DNA from: Lachnospiraceae bacterium UBA7054
GTDB lineage: Bacteria > Bacillota > Clostridia > Lachnospirales > Lachnospiraceae
DNA: 25,645 nucleotides
NCBI GenBank assembly: GCA_002492725.1
Contig: DLAF01000003.1
Coordinates: 1-25,645, forward strand
Direction of reading: 5' to 3'
The translations under genes and the position numbers were made by a program. Positions within the stretch are counted from its first letter, which is position 1; every line of letters starts with the position of its first letter. Positions 14,702 through 23,400 of the stretch are shown here, in pieces. The notes below the pieces were generated by a model that saw only the letters and a program-made list of their open reading frames with translations, had not been told where the DNA came from and did not search any database.

Positions 14702-17293
14702 ATGGATTCATGGAAAAAGCTTGTTGCGCAGGACGGAGAAGACATTTTGGTTGATGGAAACGGTGGACAGGATAATGAAGTGCAAAGCGTTCAGAATATG
14801 GAGAGCGTTATCAACGAGGGAATTCGCGTCGCGCTGCTGGAGGACACACCGGATCAGTCTCTCGGGGTACTGCTGGAGCACCTGGGAAAAGCGCTGAATG
14901 GGGAGCGCACGTATATATTTGAGCAGAACGAGTCAGGCGGCGATGACAATACCTATGAGTGGGTGGCCGACGGGGTGGAGCCGGAGAAGGAAAACCTTCA
15001 GAATGTGCCTGCGGAGGTGTGTGAGGGATGGTATCGGAATTTTAGCATCGGCAGGCATATTGTCATTGAAAATCTGGAGGACATACAGGAGACAGAGTCT
15101 CTTTTGTATGAGAATCTGAAGCGGCAGAATATACAGTCTCTTGTGGTGGTGCCCCTTTACAGAGGCGATGAAATCATCGGTTTTTATGGTGTGGATAACC
15201 CGCCGGTGAGACTGTTGGAATACGCGTCGAATATGCTCCAGACGGCGGCATACTTTATCGTATCTTCCCTGAAACAGCGCAACCTGTTCCGCAAACTGCA
15301 AAAGCGCAGCTATGACGTTCTTCATGCCCTCAGCGTGGATTATCTTGGTATTTATCAGGTGAATTTTGATACGGATGAATGCCAGATTTATCGGAACAGC
15401 GAACGAATGAGTACGATTTGTGGTGTCAATTTTGAGGAGGGCTATCAGACGGCTATGGAGCGGTATATTTCCCGATGTGTGGCAGCCCGTGATCAGGAAA
15501 GGCTCCGGGCCGTATCTCAAAAGGACTACGTGCTCGACAAGCTTAGGTCAAATAAGAAGTTTTATGTCAGATACCTGGTCAAAGACAATGATTACGGGAT
15601 GAAATATATGGAGATTCATTTTTCTGCCACGGAGAAAGCGGAGGGGGAGAACTGCGCGATTTTTGCCCTGCGGGATGTGAATGCCGTGGTGGAGCAGGAA
15701 GAAAAATACAAGCTGGAGACAAGGCAGAGTCTGGAGGATATTCTGGAGGGAGCCAGAACGGGTATCTGGACGATTGAGCTGGAGGATGGCTGTCCGCCGC
15801 GGATGTATGCGGATCGGACCATGCGGATTCTGTTGGGCGTACCGGATGAGATCGAACCGGAGGCATGTTACCGGCATTGGTTTGAAAACATTGATCCGGA
15901 CTATGTGGAGATGGTACAGGAAGCGGTGCGGGAAATATTGGAAAGCGGTCGCTCCGAAGTGATTTATCCATGGAATCATCCGGCGCTTGGGAAAATTTAT
16001 GTCCGCTGCGGCGGCGTGCCGGACAAAACGTTCAAAAAGCCGGGCGTCAGCCTGAACGGATACCATCAGGACATCACAGAGATCATGGTGACGAGGAAGA
16101 AACAGGAGCAGGCCATCATGGATCTTTTGGAGAGAGTCAGGCGGGCAAACTCGGCCAAAAGCGAGTTCCTTTCCCGCATGTCCCACGATTTACGTACACC
16201 GATAAACGGTATTTTGGGGATGTTGTCCATCCTCGAGAAAACCCCGGATGATCCGAAGCTGCGCAGAGACTGCCGAAAAAAGATACGGGTATCGACGGAG
16301 CATCTGTTGTCTTTGGTAAATGATGTATTGCAGGTCAGCAAGCTTGAAAGCGGAAGATCGGATGAAGTGGAGGAACCGTTTGATCTTTATGATATATTGG
16401 AAGACTGCATTACCATTTTGTCTGCTCAGACGGCGGAGCAGGAAATACGGTTGGAACTGGAGGAGGTCGATCTGCAGCATAGCCGGCTGATTGGCAATCC
16501 GCTTCATGTGGAACAGATATTGATGAATATCATTGACAATGCCATCAAGTATAATCGGCCGCAAGGTTCCGTATTTGTTCAGGCAAAGGAAATCGGTTTT
16601 CAGAACGGGATTGCTAAGTACCGGTTTGTGGTAGAAGATACCGGAATCGGGATCGGCAAGGAATTTAAGCAGCATATTTTTGAGCCGTTTACCCAGGAAC
16701 ATCAGGGGGCAAGGACTCACTATAACGGCGTAGGACTTGGTATGTCCATCGTGAAAAAGCTGGTGGAGCAGATGGAGGGCAGTATTGAGATAGACAGCGA
16801 GATCGGTAAGGGAAGTACGGTTCAAGTTACGCTGCCAATTCGGATCAATGAGGCGTGGAGCGAACAGCCGGTAGATGATGCGCGGAATTTGCACAATAAT
16901 GTTGCAGGGATGCGAGTCCTTTTGGTAGAGGATAATGAGATCAACTGTGAGATCATGGAGTTTATGCTTCGGGATGCGGGCGCTGAGACTGTGACTGCGA
17001 ACGATGGAAAGGCGGCTGTGGATGCGTTTGCGGCTTCCGAGCCGGGGACATTTGATTGTGTGCTCATGGATTTGATGATGCCGGTTATGAGCGGCTATGA
17101 GGCGACGCGCGTGATCCGCAGTCTGGATCGGTCGGATGCAAAAACGGTGCCTATCATTGCGCTGTCGGCAAACGCATTTGAGGAGGATGTCACAATGGCA
17201 AAGGATGCCGGAATGAATGAGCATCTGGCAAAGCCGGTGGATATGGGAAAAATGTTTAAACTGATGAGCCGGCTGAAGCGTTCGATGACATAA
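14702..17293 (+). CDS. Soluble hybrid sensor histidine kinase / response regulator
   Basis: An 863-residue cytosolic signalling protein with no membrane segment. The order is a GAF-like sensor domain (about 35-190), PAS-like domain (about 205-330), PAS domain (about 345-465, GARTGIWTIELEDG), histidine kinase dimerisation domain with His495 in MSHDLRTP, ATPase domain with Asn613 in DNAIKYN plus the DTGIGIG and GVGLGMSIVKKL boxes, and a C-terminal receiver domain with Asp790 in LMDLMMPVMSG. It should autophosphorylate and pass phosphate to its own receiver; a final output partner is not encoded nearby. ATG 14702 has GGGGAGG at 14688-14694. The signal is unknown. The neighbouring genes are a regulator and acetyltransferases, with no DNA-binding response regulator. 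Confidence 0.93.
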   Translation: MDSWKKLVAQDGEDILVDGNGGQDNEVQSVQNMESVINEGIRVALLEDTPDQSLGVLLEHLGKALNGERTYIFEQNESGGDDNTYEWVADGVEPEKENLQNVPAEVCEGWYRNFSIGRHIVIENLEDIQETESLLYENLKRQNIQSLVVVPLYRGDEIIGFYGVDNPPVRLLEYASNMLQTAAYFIVSSLKQRNLFRKLQKRSYDVLHALSVDYLGIYQVNFDTDECQIYRNSERMSTICGVNFEEGYQTAMERYISRCVAARDQERLRAVSQKDYVLDKLRSNKKFYVRYLVKDNDYGMKYMEIHFSATEKAEGENCAIFALRDVNAVVEQEEKYKLETRQSLEDILEGARTGIWTIELEDGCPPRMYADRTMRILLGVPDEIEPEACYRHWFENIDPDYVEMVQEAVREILESGRSEVIYPWNHPALGKIYVRCGGVPDKTFKKPGVSLNGYHQDITEIMVTRKKQEQAIMDLLERVRRANSAKSEFLSRMSHDLRTPINGILGMLSILEKTPDDPKLRRDCRKKIRVSTEHLLSLVNDVLQVSKLESGRSDEVEEPFDLYDILEDCITILSAQTAEQEIRLELEEVDLQHSRLIGNPLHVEQILMNIIDNAIKYNRPQGSVFVQAKEIGFQNGIAKYRFVVEDTGIGIGKEFKQHIFEPFTQEHQGARTHYNGVGLGMSIVKKLVEQMEGSIEIDSEIGKGSTVQVTLPIRINEAWSEQPVDDARNLHNNVAGMRVLLVEDNEINCEIMEFMLRDAGAETVTANDGKAAVDAFAASEPGTFDCVLMDLMMPVMSGYEATRVIRSLDRSDAKTVPIIALSANAFEEDVTMAKDAGMNEHLAKPVDMGKMFKLMSRLKRSMT

Positions 17294-17380
17294 AGCTTTG
17301 GAGTATAGTAAGGTGTGTTTTTGCCATAGGGATTGAAGATGGACATCATAATGCTGCGGCAGGGGAGGGTTTCTATTCTG

Positions 17381-17866
17381 ATGGACTTTGTGAGAACAGA
17401 CGGTAAAAACGAAGATTTTATAGAAAACTGCAGGCTCCTTGATATGGACTTGGACAGGCGGGTCGGGAGGCAGATTAAAAGAGAAAAGTACCGGAAATAT
17501 AATCAATTGGATGAGATTCATGAGGCGATAGTCGTCTATGAGGATCAAAAACCGGCTGGCGGCGGCGCCATCAGAAAGTACGATGATGAAACGGTAGAGT
17601 TAAAGCGAGTGTTTGTACATAACGAATATCAGGGACGGGGAATCGGGAGCAGGCTGGTTTCGTTGTTGATGGAATGGGCAGCGGAATTGGGCTATCAAAG
17701 AATGATTCTTGAGACAGGAGAGTTGTTAGCGGAGTCCTGTGCGGTCTATAAAAAGCTGGGATTTGAGGTCATTCCCAATTATGGACCGTATGTGGATATG
17801 CCGGAATCTCTTTGTATGGCAAAGGATTTGACTGGAAACATAGGAGTCTTATGCAAGGATCAGTAG
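17381..17866 (+). CDS. GNAT family N-acetyltransferase
   Basis: A 161-residue acetyltransferase of the general GNAT fold. The acetyl-CoA binding loop is QGRGIGSRL (after VFVHNEY) and the C-terminal part has AVYKKLGFEVIPNYGPY, the typical end of these enzymes. The substrate is unknown. I start at ATG 17381, where GGGGAGGG lies at 17362-17369; an upstream in-frame ATG at 17339 and TTG at 17333 have poorer sites. It follows the hybrid kinase by about 90 bases and precedes a second GNAT gene by 17 bases, so the three downstream genes probably form one unit. Confidence 0.88.
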   Translation: MDFVRTDGKNEDFIENCRLLDMDLDRRVGRQIKREKYRKYNQLDEIHEAIVVYEDQKPAGGGAIRKYDDETVELKRVFVHNEYQGRGIGSRLVSLLMEWAAELGYQRMILETGELLAESCAVYKKLGFEVIPNYGPYVDMPESLCMAKDLTGNIGVLCKDQ

Positions 17867-17883
17867 TAGGGAAAGGCTGATTT

Positions 17884-18372
17884 ATGATGGATATAAAATT
17901 ATTGAGAGCGGATATTGATGATGCGAGAGAAATTCACACGATGCAGGTGGAAGCTTTCGGGGCATTGCTGGAGAAATATCAGGATTTCGATACGAACCCT
18001 GCCGGCGAAAGTGTGGAAAAGGTGGAAGCGCGTTTGAAACAGGACGTTACCTATTACTATTTTATCTGTATCGGGCAGCAGAAGGTCGGGGCGGTCCGCG
18101 TTGTGGAACAAAAAGAACGCGGAAAGAATAAAAGAATTTCTCCCATATTTATATTGCCGGAATTTCGGAACAAGGGGATTGCGCAGGAGGCAATTCGGCT
18201 GTGTGAAGAGATGCACGGGAGCGAAAACTGGGAGCTTGACACGATATTGCAGGAACCGGGGAACTGTCATCTGTATGAAAAAATGGGATATCGGCAGACT
18301 GGCAGGACGCAAGTCGTCAACGAGAAACTGACATTGGTGTTTTACGAGAAAAGCGGGACGGAGGGAATATGA
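17884..18372 (+). CDS. GNAT family N-acetyltransferase
   Basis: A 162-residue GNAT enzyme. The fold is seen in IKLLRADIDDAREIHTMQVEAF at the N-terminus, ISPIFILPEFRNKGIAQEAI with the acetyl-CoA loop (RNKGIA), and HLYEKMGYRQTGRT at the end. It is only distantly like the preceding GNAT, so the pair is not a recent tandem duplication. Two adjacent ATG codons (17884 and 17887) are both usable. Its TGA overlaps the ATG of the next gene by four bases (ATGA), which implies translational coupling with the metallo-hydrolase. The substrate is unknown. Confidence 0.88.
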   Translation: MMDIKLLRADIDDAREIHTMQVEAFGALLEKYQDFDTNPAGESVEKVEARLKQDVTYYYFICIGQQKVGAVRVVEQKERGKNKRISPIFILPEFRNKGIAQEAIRLCEEMHGSENWELDTILQEPGNCHLYEKMGYRQTGRTQVVNEKLTLVFYEKSGTEGI

Positions 18373-19214
18373 GCATTATTGTACTTGGTTCCGGCGGCTG
18401 CGTGAGCACGCCGAGGGCATGCTGCGGCTGTCGGGTATGTACGCAGGCGCGACAGAAGGGCTTTCCTTATGCGAGAACGGGATGCAGCCTGTTTATTGAA
18501 GAGGTGAATATCCTGATCGATACGCCGGAGGATATCAATGACGCTCTGAATCATGCGGGTATACAAAAGGTGGAGCGTATTTTTTACAGCCACTGCGATC
18601 CCGATCACACGATGGGAATGCGCGTGATCGAGCAGTTGAAAATGGACTGGCTTGCCGTTTCGGTGGGAAGAAAGCAGGAAGATCCGATCGAAGTGGCTTC
18701 TCTGCCTGCTATTCTGGAAGATGTGAAGCAGCAGGGGACAAAATATGGGTCTGTCCTTGCGTACTATGAAGCAAAAGGGCTGATCCGCACAAAAGGGATC
18801 CGCGCTTTCAGAGAAGGAAATATTTTGATAGAGCTGGTTCCGGTCGATGAGGGGGAACATGTAACAATATTTGTGATTTCTTCACAGGGCAGAAAAGTGA
18901 TTTATGCGCCCTGTGACGTAAAACCGTTCCCGGAATCGGAGAAATTTCAAAATGCGGATGTTTTGATCATTGGGAATACCATTGTCGGGGATGAATTAAA
19001 GGACGGTTTCGTATTGGAGGAAGACAACCCGCTGAGAAAGGAACTGTTTACGTTAGACGAGATTGACGACATAAGACGGCAGTATGGAATCAAAGAGGTG
19101 ATCATTACACATTTGGAGGAAGACTGGGGAAAGTCCTACGATGATTACAAAAAGTTAGAGGGGGAGCTTAAATCCATACGCTTTGCGTTTGACGGCATGG
19201 AAATCCCGTTGTAA
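18369..19214 (+). CDS. Metallo-beta-lactamase-fold hydrolase, PhnP-like
   Basis: A 281-residue metallohydrolase. The N-terminal LGSGGCVSTPRACCGCRVC, with cysteines 11, 18, 19, 21 and 24, is like the PhnP/phosphodiesterase branch, where such cysteines can hold a structural metal. The metal motif is H-C-D-P-D-H at 75-80, so the usual second histidine of HxHxDH is aspartate. Further likely ligands are in APCDVKPF and ITHLEEDWG. This points to a phosphoesterase acting on a small phosphodiester or cyclic phosphate, but the substrate is not known; no phosphonate genes are nearby. It overlaps the preceding GNAT gene by four bases. MutM runs toward it, leaving a 54-base gap without a clear terminator. 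Confidence 0.82.
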   Translation: MSIIVLGSGGCVSTPRACCGCRVCTQARQKGFPYARTGCSLFIEEVNILIDTPEDINDALNHAGIQKVERIFYSHCDPDHTMGMRVIEQLKMDWLAVSVGRKQEDPIEVASLPAILEDVKQQGTKYGSVLAYYEAKGLIRTKGIRAFREGNILIELVPVDEGEHVTIFVISSQGRKVIYAPCDVKPFPESEKFQNADVLIIGNTIVGDELKDGFVLEEDNPLRKELFTLDEIDDIRRQYGIKEVIITHLEEDWGKSYDDYKKLEGELKSIRFAFDGMEIPL

Positions 19215-19268
19215 GTGCGCTTCCCGTCCGCCTTGTTCGAGGCACGAAATTCCCTGTGCGCTATTTTA

Positions 19269-20114
19269 TCAGGAAGTCTCAGCTTCTCTGTTTGTCTGAC
19301 AGACGGGGCAGTACACGCTGCTCCTGCCGCCAATCACCATGCGGCAAAGTGTTTCCCCGCATTTTGGACAGGGTTTACCCGCCTGCCCGTAGACCTGCAA
19401 AAACGGCGTGTTGCGGTAGTCCCGCCCTTTGGTCTGCAAATATTCTTCCGCGGAAATTTTGTTTGTTTCGATGTAGTAGGAAATACGCTCCGGGATCACG
19501 GCGGCGAGCGTTTTCCATTCTTTTTCACTCAGGCTGGAGGCCGCGCGTGCAGGGTGGATTTTGGCAGTAAACAAAATCTCGTCGGAATAGATATTGCCAA
19601 TGCCGGCGATCACGCTTTGGTCTAACAGACATTCTTTCACGGTCTTTTTGCGTTTGCCGAAATGAGTGTGCAGATATTCGAAAGTGACCGCTTCGGTCAG
19701 TGGCTCTATCCCTAATTTATGGGTTCCACTGTAAGTATCTGCTTCGTCTTTTTGGATCAGCCAGAACCGCCCGAAGCGGCGCATGTCAGAAAATCGTAAT
19801 TCCATGCCGTTATTCAGGCTGAAAACAATGTGCGTATGTTTTTCCTCGGGATAGTCCGATGGTGTAAGCAAAAGCCCTCCTGTCATTCGCAAATGCAGGA
19901 TAATGCGGTCCCCGTCTGTTAAGAGGATCATCAGAAATTTCCCTCTGCGCGCCATTTCAGAAATGACTTGTCCGGTCAATGTCTTGCAGAAGGTATCGGC
20001 ATCAGGGTAGGCCACCACTTCCGGGCGTTTTACGGTCACTTTTTTGATCACAAGCCCCTGTATCTGCGGCTCAATCACTCTTTTTATCGTTTCTATTTCC
20101 GGTAATTCAGGCAT
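19269..20114 (-). CDS. mutM: Formamidopyrimidine-DNA glycosylase
   Basis: MutM (Fpg) removes oxidised purines such as 8-oxoguanine and cuts the abasic site. The 281-residue protein starts with the invariant MPELPEIETIKR, in which Pro2 is the nucleophile after Met removal and Glu3 is catalytic. Lys59 in RRGKF is the other conserved catalytic lysine. The helix-two-turn-helix region has IAGIGNIYSDEILFTAKIHPAR, and the C-terminal zinc finger uses Cys249, Cys252, Cys269 and Cys272 with Arg264 in GGRSS. It is complete and looks active. AAAGGAT precedes the start. It is monocistronic on the minus strand, between the metallo-hydrolase and glutamate synthase. Confidence 0.97.
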   Translation of the reverse strand: MPELPEIETIKRVIEPQIQGLVIKKVTVKRPEVVAYPDADTFCKTLTGQVISEMARRGKFLMILLTDGDRIILHLRMTGGLLLTPSDYPEEKHTHIVFSLNNGMELRFSDMRRFGRFWLIQKDEADTYSGTHKLGIEPLTEAVTFEYLHTHFGKRKKTVKECLLDQSVIAGIGNIYSDEILFTAKIHPARAASSLSEKEWKTLAAVIPERISYYIETNKISAEEYLQTKGRDYRNTPFLQVYGQAGKPCPKCGETLCRMVIGGRSSVYCPVCQTNREAETS

Positions 20115-20164
20115 GGATGCATCCTTTCTTTTGCAGCGGTTGAATCGTCATTATATTGTCTGTT

Positions 20165-20193
20165 AAAGTATCATATTCCGATGGAGGTGTCAA
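20165..20193 (-). promoter_or_regulatory. Promoter of mutM
   Basis: On the minus strand TTGACA (complement of 20188-20193) and TACTTT (complement of 20165-20170) are 17 bases apart, about 50 bases before the start codon. A TATAAT a little downstream has no well-placed -35 box. Confidence 0.55.
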
Positions 20194-20308
20194 GGCTGCC
20201 GCATGGATTCCAAGTAGTATAGTATGGGAACGCAAACGAAAGATTCTGAAAATTACATAGAAAGCGTAAAGAATCCAAATAATCTGACAATTTGACAAAA
20301 AGTCTATA

Positions 20309-20337
20309 TTTACAAATGGCAAAAGCGGGTGTATTAT
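20309..20337 (+). promoter_or_regulatory. Promoter of gltB
   Basis: TTTACA (20309-20314) and TATTAT (20332-20337) with 17 bases between. Transcription would start near 20344, only a few bases before a terminator hairpin, giving a leader of about 150 bases before gltB. The 20115-20308 stretch upstream holds the mutM promoter and nothing else I recognise. Confidence 0.65.
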
Positions 20338-20349
20338 TGTATACATGTA

Positions 20350-20390
20350 GAACGCAAAGGAGCGCGAGAGGCTTCCTTTGCGTTCTTTTT
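20350..20390 (+). terminator. Intrinsic terminator or attenuator in the gltB leader
   Basis: GAACGCAAAGGA (20350-20361) pairs perfectly with TCCTTTGCGTTC (20374-20385), extended by GC/GC with a bulged T, followed by five Ts (20386-20390). It has full terminator form on the plus strand only. It stands between the gltB promoter and gltB, so read-through would be needed for expression from that promoter. Confidence 0.75.
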
Positions 20391-20424
20391 GTATAGGCGG
20401 AGCATCACTAATCTGCTTATACAA
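20389..20424 (+). other. Second leader hairpin before gltB
   Basis: TTGTATAGGCGGA (20389-20401) pairs with TCTGCTTATACAA (20412-20424), 13 pairs of which two are G-U, around a 10-base loop GCATCACTAA. Its left arm uses the last two Ts of the terminator tract, so the two structures touch. Confidence 0.6.
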
Positions 20425-20454
20425 GGAATCTTCAATATAAGAAAGTCAGGAAAG

Positions 20455-20490
20455 AAGATTGAAAAATCACACTGCTCTGACATGGAGGTA
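20455..20490. repeat. Short copy of the repeat element at 11049
   Basis: AAGATTGAAAAATCACACTG (20455-20474) is identical to 11049-11068. GCTCTGACATGGAGGTA (20474-20490) matches 11165-11181 with two changes. The 96 bases that separate these parts in the long copy are absent. The right end contains GGAGG, the ribosome binding site of gltB. Confidence 0.8.
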
Positions 20491-20494
20491 GCTT

Positions 20495-23400
20495 ATGTTT
20501 ACTGTAAAGAGAACCATCCCCGATGCCCCTTTATACCGGGCGGAATTTGAACATGACAACTGTGGTATCGGTGCCTGTGTGAACATCAAGGGCACAAAGA
20601 GCCGCGCCATTGTGGAGAATGCGCTTAAGATTGTGGAGAATCTGGAGCACAGGGCCGGCAAGGACGCAGAAGGCGAGACGGGAGACGGCGTGGGGATTCT
20701 CACGCAGATGCCCCATAAATTTATGAAGAAAGTGACGAAAGATCTGGGCTTTTCCATCGGCGGCGAGCGGGAGTACGGCGTGGGGACGTTCTTCTTTCCG
20801 CAGGATGAATTACAGCGCAATCAGGCGAAAAAGATGTTTGAGATCATTGCCAAGAAGGAGGGGCTGGAATTTTTGGGCTGGCGCGATGTGCCCACGGTGC
20901 CTTCCGTACTGGGACATAAGGCGGTAGAGTGTATGCCCTGCATCATGCAGGCTTTCATCAAGAAACCGGCAAATGTGGAGAAGGGTCTTGATTTTGACAG
21001 GAAACTGTACATATTAAGACGTACTTTTGAGCAGTCCACGGATGTGACTTATGTGGTCAGTCTCTCCAGCCGGACGATTGTGTACAAAGGTATGTTCTTA
21101 GTAGGTCAGCTGCGTACCTTTTTTGCGGATTTGCAGGATCAGGATTACGAATCGGCGATTGCCGTGGTGCACTCCCGTTTTTCCACGAATACCAATCCGA
21201 GCTGGGAGCGGGCACACCCGAATCGCTTCATTGTCCACAACGGGGAGATCAACACGATTAGGGGCAATGCGGACAAGATGCAGGCAAGAGAAGAAAATAT
21301 GGAGTCCGAGCACCTGCAGGGACAGATGCACAAGATCCTGCCTGCCATAGGCGCTTCCGGTTCCGACTCGGCCATGCTGGACAACACGCTGGAATTTCTG
21401 GTGATGAGCGGTATGCCGCTTCCGCTGGCGGTGATGATCACGATTCCGGAACCCTGGGAGAACAATAAGACCATGTCCCAGAAGAAAAAGGACTTTTATC
21501 AATATTATGCGACCATGATGGAGCCGTGGGACGGCCCGGCATCGATTCTTTTTAGCGACGGGGATATCATAGGAGCCGTGCTTGACCGAAACGGTTTGCG
21601 CCCTTCCCGCTATCTGATCACGAACGACGACACGCTGATCCTCTCTTCGGAGGTGGGCGTGCTGGACATCGACCCGTCTAAGATCGTAATGAAAGAAAGA
21701 CTCCATCCCGGCAAGATGCTTCTGGTGGACACCGTGCAGGGCCGGGTGATCGACGATGATGAGTTGAAGGAAAAATACGCGTCCGCACAGCCTTACGGTG
21801 AGTGGCTGGACAGCAAACTGGTGACGTTAAAGGAGTTAAAGATCCCGAATCAGCGTGTGCCGGAATTTACCGATGAGGAAAGGCAGCGCATGCAGAAGGC
21901 GTTCGGCTATACTTATGAGGATTTAAAGAGCAGCATCCTGCCGATGGCGAAGAACGGTGCGGAAGCGATTGCAGCGATGGGCGTGGATACGCCGATTCCG
22001 GTGCTTTCGAAAGCGCATCATCCGCTGTTTCATTATTTCAAGCAGCTCTTTGCGCAGGTGACGAATCCGCCCATCGACGCGATCCGCGAGGAGGTGGTGA
22101 CCTCCACCACGGTGTATCTGGGGCGGGACGGGAATCTCCTGGAGGAGATGCCGGAAAACTGCAATATGCTTCGGGTCCATAACCCGATTCTGACCAGCAC
22201 GGATCTGTTGAAGATTAAGACCATGAAGGCGGAAGGCTTTCAGGTGGAAGTCATTCCAATCACCTACTATAAAAATACCCGTCTGGAAAAGGCCATTGAC
22301 AGGCTTTTTGTGGAGGTGGACAGAGCCTATCGCGAGGGCGCGAACATCATCATTCTCTCGGACAGAGGGGTGGATGAAAACAGGGTGGCGATTCCCTCCC
22401 TGTTGGCCGTGTCGGCCCTGCAGCAGCACCTGGTCAGCACCAAGAAGAGAACCAGCGTGGATATCATTTTAGAATCCGCGGAGCCGAGGGAGGTACACCA
22501 CTTTGCGACGCTGCTCGGTTTTGGTGCATCGGCGATCAACCCGTATCTGGCGCAGGAGAGTATTCGAGAGCTGATAGACAATCATATGCTGGATAAAGAT
22601 TACTATGCGGCCGTGGATGATTACAACAGTGCGATTCTGCACGGCATCGTAAAGATTGCCTCTAAGATGGGTATCTCTACCATCCAGTCCTATCAGGGTT
22701 CCAAGATTTTTGAGGCCATCGGCATCGACAAAGAGGTGATCAACAAATATTTTACCAATACCGTGTGCCGGGTGGGCGGCATTACCCTGAAGGATATTGA
22801 AGAAGAAGTGGATACGCTGCATTCCATGGCTTTTGACCCGCTTGGTCTATCCAATGATCTGACGCTGGACAGCACGGGACATCACCAGATGAGAAGCGGT
22901 GCGGATGAACATCTGTATAATCCGGAGACCATCCATTTACTGCAGGAGTCAACCAGACGTGGTGACTACGAGTTATTTAAACAATATACCAAGGCGGTCA
23001 ATAATGAGGAGAGCATCAAGAACCTGCGCGGGTTGATGGACTTTAATTATGCGAAGAAACCCGTGCCAATCGAGGAAGTAGAGAGTGTTGACACGATTGT
23101 CACAAGGTTTAAGACGGGCGCGATGTCCTACGGTTCCATTTCCAAGGAGGCTCATGAGACGATGGCGATTGCCATGAACCGACTGCACGGCAAATCCAAC
23201 TCCGGCGAGGGCGGCGAGGATAAGGAGAGACTGACGGTGGGGCCCGACGGCCTAAACCGCTGCTCTGCCATTAAGCAGGTGGCAAGCGGACGGTTCGGCG
23301 TTACCAGCGAATACTTAAACAGCGCCCAGGAGATTCAGATCAAGATGGCGCAGGGGGCAAAGCCCGGCGAGGGCGGGCATCTTCCCGGCGGTAAAGTATA

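Noticed and set aside
16190..17548. Minus-strand frame of 452 codons opposite the hybrid kinase
   Set aside because: Every kinase and receiver motif is on the plus strand; the reverse frame has no recognisable domain and is a shadow of biased codon use.
17381..18372. Two adjacent GNAT genes as a toxin-antitoxin or recent duplication
   Set aside because: The proteins are too different for a recent duplication, and no small DNA-binding antitoxin of the RHH type is present beside either one.
20107..20424. Minus-strand open frame of 105 codons upstream of mutM
   Set aside because: It spans the mutM and gltB promoters and the gltB leader hairpins, has no ribosome binding site and resembles no protein.
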